Shown: in pieces, positions 38,701 through 50,147 of the stretch
How the letters are laid out: each line of letters opens with the position of its first letter
Numbering within the stretch: position 1 is the stretch's first letter
Assembly (NCBI GenBank): GCA_033558025.1
Contig: JAUCEF010000018.1
Span: forward strand, 3,782,001 to 3,846,000
Origin: Phytophthora sp. 'mugwort'
Taxonomy: Eukaryota > Oomycota > Peronosporomycetes > Peronosporales > Peronosporaceae
DNA: 64,000 bases
Direction: 5' to 3'
Program-made: the position numbers and the translations under genes
Notes under the pieces: generated by a model
Seen by the model: only the letters and a program-made list of their open reading frames with translations
Databases searched by the model: none
Told to the model about the DNA's origin: nothing

Positions 38701-38767
38701 AGCATCTGTACTCCAAGGGTTGGTTGGTACAGCGTACCGTGCGACCAGAGCAGATTCGGCCAGCATC

Positions 38768-41713
38768 ATGGAGGGCGAACGTGGCGGCGGGCGAGGTAAA
38801 GGCAAGAAGGGCAAGTCCAAGAAAAAGGCGGCGGTTGGAGCTGTCAGCCATAAGAAGGCGGTGAACGTGCATCACGGGGCGAAGAAGGTGACGGCCAATC
38901 ATTCCAATGTGCAGGTAGTGGCGGTCTCTACTGCACCACAGGAGGCACCAGCCAAGACTTCGGCGTTACACGAGCCGCCAATGACGAAGTCAAAGCGAAA
39001 GCGACTGAAGAGGGCGGCGTCAGGGGGTGCTGCTGCTAACTCGTTGTTGAAGAGACATGCGGTCTCCGAGCCTATAAAAGTCGTGCAACAGCACGCTCAA
39101 CCGGCAACAGCTGCAGCTGCGTCGGCTAAGGCGAAAGTGGCGATGCTGACGCCCCTACCTGCTGCTACAGTAAAGCCGCATGTGGTGTCGCTGACGGGCG
39201 GCAAGAAGAAGAAGAAGAAGAGGAAGCGCAACGCGTCAGAGAGTGGGGTAGAGACGACGGCTGCGTCACCGAAAGAAGGACAGATGAGTGACGGAAAGAA
39301 GCAGGCCGCTACGACCAAGAAAGTGATTGCTGTGCTGGGTCATCAACGTTCACTGCTTACAGCAGCTGTGACGAACCCTACTGCGACTTTTGTTATGAGT
39401 CCCAAGCGGAACAGTGGACAAGTGGAGCATGTGGAGAAGAAGGATGTTGCCACAAAGGCTGTTGCTGATGCAGCGAAGGCAGAAGTGGTGGCGAGTTCGC
39501 GGAAATTGGTCAAGAAGGTGAAGACTATGCCAACGGCGGCGACTGGTAAGCCTGCTTTAACGGTAGTGTCGTCTAAAGATGAGGTTCAAACAAGTGCGAA
39601 CAAGAAACAAGCCAAGACGAAGACCCAACAGCCCGCAGTCGTCGTCGATGTCTCCAAATCATTGGTTACCACAACTTCACCTAACACCATGGATGCGGTG
39701 ACGCAAAAGCGTAGCATTGCTCAGGTATTCCTGCTTGTGTACACGGAGTTTGAACTGTTGTAAGGTGCTCTTGTACTGACGATTTTAATGCTTGTGATTG
39801 CTACAGGTGGCCGACTTAGTAAACAAATCGACAGCGCATCAGCAGCCGCACGCAGTTAGCGTGCAAATGAAAGGGAAAAGGGATGCATTATGTACGACGG
39901 TGCCGAAGAGTGAGGTGGTGACTATTCCAAACAAGGTTTCAACGATGCCGAAGAAGAAAGAAACGGCGACTGGTCCTACTATCGCCCCGGCGGTCGTATT
40001 TAACGAGATTCCCACACGCTCAAGGCCAGTATCTAACGCCGGAGTTGTCACGCCTGCAGCATCGCCACAGCCACCAAATGTCATTACAACCTCTGTCAGT
40101 GGTACGAGCTGTACTTATGAAACGGCTGCACCCCAAGGATCTGTATCTAGTGCCGCTAGCAGCTTATCAAGTGCGTTCCCCAAACTGAGTCCTGTATTGG
40201 CAAAGCCCGTAGCGTCCCCACTGACGGAGGAGACACAGACCTCTATGCCTTCACTTGTACGTAGTGGTGGACTTAAGCGACGTCGATCTGCTGATCAATC
40301 TTCCGCTACAGACCCTGTACAGCCACCTACTAAACGATCTGCAGTTGCAAGTGAAGCCACTGTCGCCCAATCCCCAATAGCGCGTCAAAGCGGAACCAGT
40401 GATCATCGATTGTCCGGTGGTGATATGCGGCTTGGTGCCTCAGACCTCGCGTCTCGTTCACGGATACAACACACAAAACCTATAACGAAGCCAGCACCAA
40501 CAAAGCCACCACAAGCAGCTGGTGCTGCGGCAAAGTCCGCGATAACTCCTGCGCCAGCAAAAGAACGTGTTGTCGTTGCCGCTCCGTCGAAGAAATCCCT
40601 ATCACCTGCTTTCCAATCAACAATACAGCCACCAACAAGAAAAGAGGGTATTGTAAAACCGGTGGGCCAGCTTCACCCTGCCATACAACCGGCAGGTCAA
40701 ATGCCTGTGAAGTCAGCTCCTGAAAGGAAGATGCCTCCAGTGCAGATCCAAACCTCTGTTTCTAACGTGACACAGCCTATCGTAAAACAGCTCAAACCGG
40801 CAGCTAAGATGGAAGTAAATACGTCTATCACAACTCAGAGAAAAGAAACTGCGCGCCGTTGTGCGACGGAATTACCCTCTGGACATGCTGCGAAAAGTAA
40901 CAAGGTGGAGATTGCCATGGACAGCCACGCGTTTGTGGAGAAGATGATGATGCGTGACCTGGGAACGAAAAATTCCGGTGGCAACCGCGGTCCCCGTCCT
41001 AGTACAGGGCCAACAGTGACTCTGCCACCGCGACCTCAAAACGCTTGGGGTGCGTCATTTGGCATGGTACCTCCAGCTAACGTTGCAATTTCAGCATCTC
41101 GAACGGTGTCGACTACTCCACTGAGCTCCTGGTTTCTCTCCAAGGGCTGTGCAAATTTTGTGAAACAAGTTCATTTTTCAGATGATGAGGAAGAAGATGA
41201 TAGTTGCAGCAGTGGTGCTGATGACAGTGCTTTCACTCGGCCAGTCTCCACCCCACGTGGTATTGACAAAGCTTCGCCCAGGAGGAGAGCATCGGTTGCA
41301 AAGAACCTATTCCTCGAATCACTCACAGCTCAGTCCAACTGGAGAACTTGGTATGGAAATGTTGATTTACACAATCCTCTGGACCCTCCACTGGCCCATG
41401 TACCGGAACAGCTTCGATGCCACGAGGTGATCCCGCTCGTGCTTTCAGAGCTACCGATTGAGCGTGAAACCAGCACACCGGGTAAAAAGACAAACGAGCT
41501 TGAAAGGCTAGAGACTGACATCAGGTACGTCCCACTGAACTGAAGAGGTATTAAGTAACATATTGATGAGCTCATGCCATTTATTAACTGATTTTGGGCA
41601 GACGAGAGAAGCAACGAGGCTCGGCATTCAGCGAGCAGCTACTGATGATGCTTCAGGGTAAGACCGTGTCGGGAAAGTTGCTTGAGGAGGAGTACAGACT
41701 GCTTTTGCAATAA
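38768..41713 (+). CDS. Lys/Ala/Thr-rich low-complexity protein with a PP1-docking-like motif
   Basis: Three exons (38768-39724, 39807-41524, 41602-41713) give 928 residues. The frame is open upstream to a TTG at 38720, but the first ATG is 38768. I recognise no catalytic domain. The N-terminal third is strongly basic (GKGKKGKSKKKAAV; a KKKKKKRKRNAS cluster near residue 150), suggesting nuclear or nucleolar location. The middle is Pro/Ser/Thr/Ala-rich and presumably disordered. Near 41160-41200 the sequence VKQVHFSDDEEEDDS fits the RVxF docking consensus of protein phosphatase 1 followed by an acidic run. The C-terminus (REKQRGSAFSEQLLMMLQGK, LLEEEYRLLLQ) is a predicted helix and may be the only folded part. 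Introns are 82 and 77 bp. Confidence 0.75.
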
Positions 41714-42816
41714 TTATCGAAGAAGATACCAACTAAAGCACGTGAAATTGTGGTATTGTTCTATGTATAATTGTTGTGTATGATCCTTATCAAAAACGAG
41801 AAGACAGAAGTCATTTACAACGCGGAGCCAGTTAGGGAGAAAGGGAAAATCTGTCTAATGGATGCTAACAAAAGGGTGCAGCCCGAAGTTACAGTCGAAT
41901 TTTTTTACGCTCATTTTTTGAGTTACTACTTACAGTACTGCACTAAGTTTTAAAGTACGTTCAAAAGTTAGATCAATTAGATGCACTTCGGCGAGTTATC
42001 GTTAAGGTAAGGAGTAAGTTTTACAATCAGCTACTACTTGAAATACTTGAACTACCTTCTAAAAAATATACATGTACGTACTGAAGTACATGTACGTTAG
42101 GTTCTAAATCCAAATTTGATTGCAGGCTGGAGAGCAAATATGACATATATATGTACTGCAGCAAGCTCACAACATCAATAATTGCTTGAACGGATGCCGA
42201 CGCTTCTAGCAGCACGAATCCAAGCGGGGATCACAGCAAAGAAACGTAAACTTGCGCTGAATAAAACGGTTGAGCATAAACATCGTTTCAACCTTCACAG
42301 CTGTCATGGCTCCGTACTAGCCCGAAATGTATCTACATCCTCACATAACGAACCCCTGTGCCAAGAACGTTTGTACTTTGAAGTAGTTTGAAAAGTCCAA
42401 GTGGGGGGAGGGGGAAGACCGAAGTCCAGAGCATTCAATCAATTCACAGCCCCCCGGTCAGATGGCAGTCATGGAAGGCTTCCAGTGACATGGTAGACGT
42501 ATGTGGGGTGAGTACTCGACGAGAAAAACTCAAGTCTCCGATATGGTCTAGCAAAGACGCACAACAGGCTGCGAGCCCTATCGACCAACATGAGTTGTTG
42601 CTCATCGCCCTTTAAGTTGACTCCAACATTTATCAAAAGTTGCTGGTTTAGTAACCTCGCTTGATTCACAATGACAGGAGATTCACTACATTGCCCCGTC
42701 GCGAGGAATGAGTCTGGTGAGTTTCGACCCAATTTTCAACTCGTTCATTGCAGTAGTGTAGGATACTCTGAAGATTACTAATAAATGGGCTTTCACGTAG
42801 CAAGTGTGGAAACTGA
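41714..42816. other. Intergenic, no gene recognised
   Basis: AT-rich, with only short frames on either strand. Confidence 0.45.
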
Positions 42817-44674
42817 CTACGCCGTATTACGGAGCCACTCAAAGCGAAAAGTGAAGTCAGCACCTAATGGTTTCGACACAATACACAATATTAACATCTT
42901 CGAATTAAGCCAGGTAGCACGAAGAGGGCCGCTTACCAAGGTGCGCCAAGTCGTATTGTAGTAAAACCACAATTTCAAGGAATAAACTCGCCTGGACAAG
43001 GTACATTTGCGTTTCGAGAGCAAAAGCGAGCTGATACAGTGGCGAGAAGTTAAACTTTCGCTGTAAGAAGTGGTGGAAAAACAGCAGCGATCCAATTTCT
43101 AAGGCAGCAAAAACCATGATGCTCGTGATAGCTGCCACATCCCAGTTGGTTGATGCAGGATAATAAGCTACGTTCGAAAGTCGGTTGAGCGTCACTCTGA
43201 AAGTGGCGAATACGAGTGGGACGACGCACTCGATATACTCGACCAGAGCCAAGTATTCACAGTGGAAAAATAGTTGTAATCCTTGTACAACCATTTTTCT
43301 TGACTTTTCTCCCCGTTTTGATAGCACATCGACCGTTTTGCTAGAGCCTTCCGATCTTGCTTTAGATCCTGCCGTGATGTTCGATGATCCGAATACAATT
43401 GCTGTACTCTTTACGAATCCAACTGACAGCGATCGGTGCCGTGATTTCCGACGAACCCGACTCTTTCTTCGTGATGAGAGGAGACCTCTCGGACCGTATA
43501 AATTTGATTTGTCTAGTACATCCATTTGCTTTGCTTGGTCGACAGCCATAGAGTGGGGCAAGCACGCCCACAATCGCGTTCGTTTGAGTGAAATAATGTT
43601 AAACGCATTTGGATTTCGCGTTACCGTGATGATCTTGGTAATCAGGTCGGGCTTCTTGGTCTCACTTTCTGAATCGCTGTCCCTTTCCGCCTCGTGCATT
43701 CGAAGGATCTCCAAGACGGTTGTCGAGTTTGCTCGCACCTCTCGAAACTCCAGAAGTGTCTGCCCCACATCTGTTGCGATAAATAGTACTGAGAGGTACA
43801 TCGATCCGGAAGTTGAAATGCAGACGGAAACGAAGAGGGCACTGAATAAATCAACGGTGAGAGCGACGATCACTGGCACGAAATCTTCGAGCTCTCGCGA
43901 ACAGCTCATGATAAAATGCTTTGCTGCGAATTTCCACAGTGGTAGTGCGATGAGAGCACCCCCTCGAAAGTGCACTGGTACGAGATCATACACTACTTTG
44001 TAGATCGGATATACTCCAGCTAGCGCCATGAATCCAAACAGCAAACGGACGTACCTCTGAAACTCAAGTCGAAATGGCGAATTGCTCCTGAAAGGGGCCA
44101 AACCGAGTACAAGCAACAACATTGCTGGGAGGTAAATTCCGAGCACTAGACCCCCGAATTGCCACATGAATGGAATTGGAAACCCCACGATACTCTTCGC
44201 TATGAGTAAGCAGGTCCCTACGTAGCAAATTGTGGACCCGACTGACACGATGAACCTCTTGAAAAGGGTAAACCCGAGGTTTGGAACAAACAGGATTAGG
44301 TCTGAGATCCCCACAAGGGTCAAAGTAAACACCATTAAGCTCATTCGAAACCAGAACATCCAGTTGGCTGACCAACCATCACATGGTGGCCGTAGTGGCA
44401 GGCATTCCAATAGCAATACGAATGTCAGTGCGGGGAGCGGTGTGAGTATACACACCAGCAAAACACGAGTACTTGATGTGGTGGCGCTATAGTGATGCAG
44501 ACTTTCGAGACGTTCGACGGAGTATGAACCTTGACGACCCACTTGTATTGCATTCCATTTTTCTTCGAGTCTGTGCCAGGGCGTCGAGCTTGAAGTATAC
44601 CGAAATGTTCTGGTGTCCGATTCTTCGGTTCCTGTCCAGGTGCTAAGAGGAGCGTTCGCTACCCTGTTAGACAT
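42817..44674 (-). CDS. Multi-span membrane protein, uncharacterised oomycete family (copy B)
   Basis: Two reverse exons, 44674-42937 and 42863-42817, give 594 residues. The 47-nt last exon reads GADFTFRFEWLRNTA, the same length and frame as in copy A. The architecture matches copy A: EEKWNAIQVGRQGSYSVERL near residue 36; hydrophobic segments between about 65 and 330 (VCILTPLPALTFVLLLECLP, IVALTVDLFSALFVSVCIS); a hydrophilic loop of about 140 residues rich in Ser/Arg/Lys with several SRRKSR-like basic patches; and a C-terminal membrane block (GLQLFFHCEYLALVEYIE, SPLYQLAFALETQMYLVQ). The loop is the most divergent part between copies. The ATG at 44674 is the first in frame. The function is unknown. 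Confidence 0.8.
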
Positions 44675-46313
44675 TTTTTCGGTGACTGTGGGAGTGACCT
44701 CCCAAATTACACGGGTAGCGGCAGTATTGAAACCATTTTTATGTCATGCTTTTTCAGGATCAAGGTACAGCTCGCCGCACGTACTTAACGCTATGCCAAC
44801 ACGGTTCTATTCAGTATGTTCATACAATGTATTGCCTAGTAATCACTTTTACAAGATCAGCAGTAGGGTTAGCGTTACGCTTATAGCCACGAACCCATTT
44901 GCCGGTAGCCGAATTCGAACTGGACGATCATCGTAACTTAACGGGTACTACAATACCGTCGCTCTGATCAAGGGCTCTGAAAATTCCCTGGCGCGGTGTC
45001 GCACGCGTGCTGTGCCCCCGAGGTGTATCAGAACAAGCGAGTCCTCCTCATCATCCGTAGTCCGTCGGACCAGGCCATTTGCTGGAGCTAGGAAGTGCAT
45101 GTTGCTGCTTTCGAAGTACGACTCGAGCGTAGTTTCGATGCAAAGGACACAACGATTCTAAAGTCACGGTTGACAATATCACTGATGACAGCAGAGTAGT
45201 GTTCATGGATGGCTCTTCGGTCGCCCCATGGATCATTTTAGTGCAGGTTACCTGAACACGGTAATCATTTTTTCCATCAGAGCTGCTGCTCAAGATGGCA
45301 TTATCGAACAGTGTGAGCGACGACGTCTCAGCAGACTTGCATGAAGCTTCTACGGCCGTCGGGATTGGAGTCGCTCCAGTCTATAAGGACCCGACTGCCA
45401 TCTTCATCGGTCTACCGGTCTCCATTCTGCCGTTCCAGTGCTTCGAAGTTTAGTCCACGTCTGTATGCATCTTTATTTTCAAAGAAAGAGGTACACGACG
45501 GTCCAGCCGGCAAGCGCACTCTCTCCGTGACTAGGACATATCGTGAGCATGCAGCTTCGCTTCACTTCACTGATGATTTGGTCTGTTTTCATAGTATGGA
45601 AACAACATTATTATAAACTGGATGAGCTGTTGCGTATTAGGGCTCATGACTTCCGCCCGGGACATTTTATTACTGCCGACTCCTATTATACCGCAATGCG
45701 AAGCTGCCTGCTTATAGTGAAAGAAAAGTTTTAATTGTCGGTGCGCCAACAAGGTTGCAATCTTATCGTGATGACCACTTTCTTCAAAAACCTTAAAACC
45801 TCAGAGCAGTATATCTCCTACTTACTGAAACCAAGCTTTAGCTCGTAATATCCCAACCCCAGTATGGTACATACAAAACCCAAGTTTAATCAGGGCCCGG
45901 ACCGAAGACCAACAGCGCGCGCGGAGAGAGCGAAGAGCGAAGACCCAAGCGGCCATAGGCAGCACGTCGTATCGAGCGTCTCGATCGTCCCCGCGGTCTC
46001 CACAGCAGCGCTAGGCAGCTCCCCGTGTTCGGCTCGGGAAGGGTTTCTCGCGAGGCACCAAACAAGCGGTACAAGCTCCGCAATAGAACGTTCATCTGCT
46101 GTTAAGACCGCGTAGCCTGCTTTTCGGTCTCTTCAGCAGCTCACAAACTACAGGGAGACGCGCAAGCCTCTCGCGAACCAGACGTTGGTTTTTGGTTTTT
46201 TTAAAGCGATTCAAAAGCTCGAAGAAGGGGAGGAACTGCCCTATTTGGGCTCTATCTTCCTTTGCTTAGCTTAATCTAGGCATACCAGGCTCCATTTAGG
46301 TTCTACAGTAGAC
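44675..46313. other. Intergenic / promoter region upstream of the WNK kinase
   Basis: No gene could be supported. A small frame 45295-45453 (52 codons, MALSNSVSDDV...) and a block FRPGHFITADSYYTAM at about 45650-45698 may be transposase debris. The last ~400 bp precede the WNK start and must contain its promoter. Confidence 0.4.
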
Positions 46314-49300
46314 ATGGAGGAGAGCGACGTGTACGTGAGGGAGGAAGGCGACCGCCCCGTGGAGCACTCGCCCCGCGGGCGCTACATCCGCTTCGACATC
46401 CGACTGGGTATGGGCGCTTACAAGTCGGTGTATAAAGCGTACGACACGGACCAGGGCATCGACGTGGCCTGGAACGCCATCGACATTGGGCTTCTGCCCA
46501 GCACGGAGAAGACGCGCATCATCCAGGAGGTTCAGTTGCTGCAGAAGCTCGAGCACAAGAACATCATCAACTTCTACGGCTCGTGGTTCTCCAAGGAGAA
46601 GAACCAGGTCGTGTTCATCACGGAGATCATGACGTCAGGGACGCTCAAATCGTACATCAAGCGCGTGCAGTTCATTAAGTGGAAAATCATCAAACGCTGG
46701 TGCATCCAGATTCTCGAGGGTCTCCATTATCTGCACAGCCAGAACCCGGCCGTGATTCATCGCGATCTCAAGTGTGACAACATCTTTGTCAATGGGAATA
46801 CAGGCGATCTACGTATTGGAGACTTGGGCCTCTCGACACAGTTGGCCGTGGATAAGAGATCAAAGGCGCAGAGTGTGCTGGGCACACCCGAGTTCATGGC
46901 TCCCGAGTTGTATGACGAGAGCTACGATGAAAAGGTGGACATTTACGCGTTCGGAATGTGCGTGCTGGAGATGGTGACCAAGGAGGTGCCATACTCAGAG
47001 TGTATCAATCCGGCGCAGATCTATAAGAAGGTCACGGCGGGTATTCGCCCGAAAGGGTTGCAGCGTGTCGTTAGCCAAGCTGCGCGGGATTTCATCGAGT
47101 TGTGTTTGTCACGCGGAAATGGTCTCGTGGATGTGACTGCTCAGTATTTGCTGGATCATCCGTTCCTCAAGGTACAAGACGATGACAATGACATGGTTGA
47201 GTGTTTGGATGAAGACGAACTCGAGCGAGAAAGCAAGGAAAAGCAGCAGCGGTTGGAGAAGGTTGCGGAGGAGTCTTTTGCAGTGGAGTTTAATATGGAG
47301 AGTGGATCGAAAGATGGCGCTGCTGTTGCAGTTAGTGAACGACGCAAGCAATTTCCTTCGCTCTCGTTGGAACCGGAAGAAATGTCAGCTGCATCCTCGG
47401 GGAGTAGTGCGTCGGCACCTGGTAGTGCTGGCAGTGTAACTGCAGCTGCCCCAGCTGAGGAAAAGATTGCCGGAACCCATCGATTAATTCAGGTACCTCC
47501 GGTTGGAGCACCTGCCCTTGACAGCATTATTGAGCCATCTTCCCCATCAACCGATATGGTGCCATCGGTTTCCGCGACGCCAGCACACCCTCCAGCGGCA
47601 GCACAAGCTTTGATTCCCCTACCAGAAATAGCCCCGACGTTGACGCATTCGCCGTCGCAACCTGTTATCAGTGAGATGGTGAGTGCTGACGAACCACTCT
47701 CGTCTGGGAAGAAGAATGCTGATGCTCATGTAGACCAGTTTCTCGCGACGCTGCCTGGCACAGAGAGTGCAATCCAGAACACACGGATAAACATCATGGG
47801 CGGTAGAGGGCAACGATTGGATTTGGAAAATGACACCACGCCGGAATACGCTGAAAGCCCTGCCGAATCGCCAGTTGCCAATGGTAAAGAAACTCCGGAG
47901 CATTCGCAGTCGTTCACTGGAGAACCTTCACTAATACCAGCGGACGCGATAAAAATTGATCCCCCGAACTCAGCTCCAGGGCTTTTGACACCGTCTCAAG
48001 CTCCTCTAGCCCAAGTTCCATCAATGCAGCTTCCCGATGCTGTCGTGGAGCCCGAGGCTAATATCGTCCGCCGGGCGAGCATCCACGCGCCATCCGACGC
48101 AGCTGTGGTAGCGGCAGCGGCTGCTGCTGCTGGAGCGGAAGCTGTTGCCCCTGTACCCAGCCAACCGTCACCCTCACCCGTGCCTCCACAGACGCCCCAG
48201 TCAACGGCACCATCACCATCACCACCAGCAAGTAGTGCAAATGCAACTGCTCGGAAGCGCGTAAAGCGGCACGAGATTAAGGCCGCGAAAGACCCTGACA
48301 ACGAGCACAGCATTCTACTGAATCTGCGCATCATGATCGACGGCAAATCAAAGGAGATCAAATTTCCGTTTAACTTGTTTGCTGATAGCACCCACGAGGT
48401 TGCATGCGAATTGGCTGTGGACGTTGGAATCCTGGAACCAGATCTTGAAGACATTGCCGACTCCATTCGTTTTCTTGTCACAGAGGGCAAAATCAACAAC
48501 CTTTCGGACGTACAGGAAGATGTGTGGGAAGAAGCACCCGAGCCTCATTCCTTCTCGGTTAAGCCGTTTCCTAATGTGTCCAAGATGTCTTTCGTGCACA
48601 TACCTCCTGGAGCGTACCAACAGCAGCAACCATATGTGATGGGTGCGGCTGGGTTAGAACGCTCACAGAGTGCTTCAACTGTCCCCACTTCTGGAGTGCC
48701 GGCATCAGTGCTTCAAAGCATGCTAGGCACTAGTGGGACCACTGCTGCTGTACCGATTGGAATGCCTATGACCACCCAGGAATTAGTGATACCTGGATCG
48801 CTTGAGTCGCTGAATACTGCGAGTCTGAAGGACCCATCGTCCACCTTGATGGTGCTCGACGGGGGTGTCCCACTAAGTGGTAGTAATAGTACGAGCGCGC
48901 TCTCGTCGTTCCCAGCTAACGAAGTGGGTCGATCCCCGCCACGCCCATGTCTCCCGCACACTGCTAGCGAATCAACACTTACCAAGGAAGCTTTACTGAA
49001 TATCTTGGAGATGCGAGCACGCGGTGTCTCGATGGGATCGATTGCCGACCCCACGTACGTACAGCAAATTCACCAGTTGGAAGACCGTTTGAAGATTGCA
49101 CGGACTTCGTTTGATGAGAGGGAATCGTCGCTGGAAGCGGCGATCCGAAGTGAGGAGGAGAAGCACCAGCGTGAAATTGAACGTTTTCGAAAGAAAATGG
49201 AGGAATTCGACAAGCAGCGTGCTGCCATCGCTCGGCAGCAGAATGGGGATAATGCCGTATTTAGCGATGCAAATGGCTCGTCGACCGCATTGGATGAAAG

Positions 49301-49667
49301 CCTCCGATTGCTTTCCCAGGGAGAGACACTGACAAATGCCAATGCGCAGAATCCCTCCGCGATGCTGGTGGAGTTTGACAATGACGTGGGTCTTCCAGTC
49401 GATGGATCTGACGAGGAGCCTTCACCACCACCTTCTGCAACGACAGCAGCAGCGTTGCCGGCGTCTGTGCCAACTAGTGCGGCAATGCAAATGAATGCGA
49501 GTACTGAAGCTCCAACACTTCCACCGTCGGTGCCGGTAGACGAGCTAATTCCCGAAAGCTATTTACAATCAGTGGCACCAACAGCTACAGGAACTGACAC
49601 GATGACGATGGCAGCGACAGCGCCGACATCCGCGACGTCTAGCCAATCCCCGCCGGCGCAGTCGTAG
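46314..49667 (+). CDS. WNK-type serine/threonine kinase with OSR1_C-like domain
   Basis: A single-exon 1117-residue protein. The kinase domain spans about residues 24-290. It shows the WNK hallmark: the ATP-binding lysine lies in the glycine loop (GMGAYKSVYKAYD, Lys37), and the usual subdomain II lysine is replaced in VAWNAI (Asn54). Other motifs are HRDLKCDNIF, the metal-binding DLGLST, GTPEFMAPELYDE and a helical lobe with DFIELCLSR. At about residues 667-720 LNLRIMIDGKSKEIKFPFNL starts an OSR1_C-like PASK/SPAK-binding domain typical of WNKs. The rest is Pro/Ser/Ala-rich, with a coiled coil at about 920-975 (QLEDRLKIARTSFDERESSL...). WNKs sense chloride and osmotic stress and phosphorylate SPAK/OSR1 in animals. 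The ATG at 46314 is the first in frame. Confidence 0.92.
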   Translation: MEESDVYVREEGDRPVEHSPRGRYIRFDIRLGMGAYKSVYKAYDTDQGIDVAWNAIDIGLLPSTEKTRIIQEVQLLQKLEHKNIINFYGSWFSKEKNQVVFITEIMTSGTLKSYIKRVQFIKWKIIKRWCIQILEGLHYLHSQNPAVIHRDLKCDNIFVNGNTGDLRIGDLGLSTQLAVDKRSKAQSVLGTPEFMAPELYDESYDEKVDIYAFGMCVLEMVTKEVPYSECINPAQIYKKVTAGIRPKGLQRVVSQAARDFIELCLSRGNGLVDVTAQYLLDHPFLKVQDDDNDMVECLDEDELERESKEKQQRLEKVAEESFAVEFNMESGSKDGAAVAVSERRKQFPSLSLEPEEMSAASSGSSASAPGSAGSVTAAAPAEEKIAGTHRLIQVPPVGAPALDSIIEPSSPSTDMVPSVSATPAHPPAAAQALIPLPEIAPTLTHSPSQPVISEMVSADEPLSSGKKNADAHVDQFLATLPGTESAIQNTRINIMGGRGQRLDLENDTTPEYAESPAESPVANGKETPEHSQSFTGEPSLIPADAIKIDPPNSAPGLLTPSQAPLAQVPSMQLPDAVVEPEANIVRRASIHAPSDAAVVAAAAAAAGAEAVAPVPSQPSPSPVPPQTPQSTAPSPSPPASSANATARKRVKRHEIKAAKDPDNEHSILLNLRIMIDGKSKEIKFPFNLFADSTHEVACELAVDVGILEPDLEDIADSIRFLVTEGKINNLSDVQEDVWEEAPEPHSFSVKPFPNVSKMSFVHIPPGAYQQQQPYVMGAAGLERSQSASTVPTSGVPASVLQSMLGTSGTTAAVPIGMPMTTQELVIPGSLESLNTASLKDPSSTLMVLDGGVPLSGSNSTSALSSFPANEVGRSPPRPCLPHTASESTLTKEALLNILEMRARGVSMGSIADPTYVQQIHQLEDRLKIARTSFDERESSLEAAIRSEEEKHQREIERFRKKMEEFDKQRAAIARQQNGDNAVFSDANGSSTALDESLRLLSQGETLTNANAQNPSAMLVEFDNDVGLPVDGSDEEPSPPPSATTAAALPASVPTSAAMQMNASTEAPTLPPSVPVDELIPESYLQSVAPTATGTDTMTMAATAPTSATSSQSPPAQS

Positions 49668-50147
49668 TAGAGAATCTAGTAGCTGCGTGCTAGTGCTGGT
49701 GCGTCGTGTCCGTGATGCTGTCAAGTGCTTGCTTAGATTATACGGCTCAGACGTGAAGAAGTTGCCAGGAGACGCGATGATGCTAGCAGCCAGTTCGCCA
49801 CGACCCGGAACGAAGGGTACCAGCGGGTGTAGCGAGATGAGGGACGGCGGAACATGAATGAGGGGAGTTCGTCTTGTTATTTTGATGGAGGGAAGCTGTG
49901 GTGGATGTGAAAAAATATGAACTGGCAGCCCGGGTCGGACATTTCAGCAAACACTTTCCTGTCCCGCGCCTCGATACGAAAGGTACCTCGTTTTGCCACG
50001 CTCAGATGCTTACCTCAAACCAAATACATAGAAATATGCGCGATGTGTGTGCATTTTGATTCATCTACACGTAGATGGAAAAGTGGCGGCAGTTTCTCAC
50101 CTTTGTATTCCATATTTTTAGTTGAGTGGAAGCTAGAGAAGTTCACG

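Noticed and set aside
39097..39318. Open reverse frame inside the Lys/Ala-rich gene
   Set aside because: Shadow of the real gene; it is antisense to lysine codons.
45341..45735. Possible piggyBac fragment (FRPGHFITADSYYTAM)
   Set aside because: Only one short block resembles the transposase and the flanking frames give no second block, so it was not listed as a feature.
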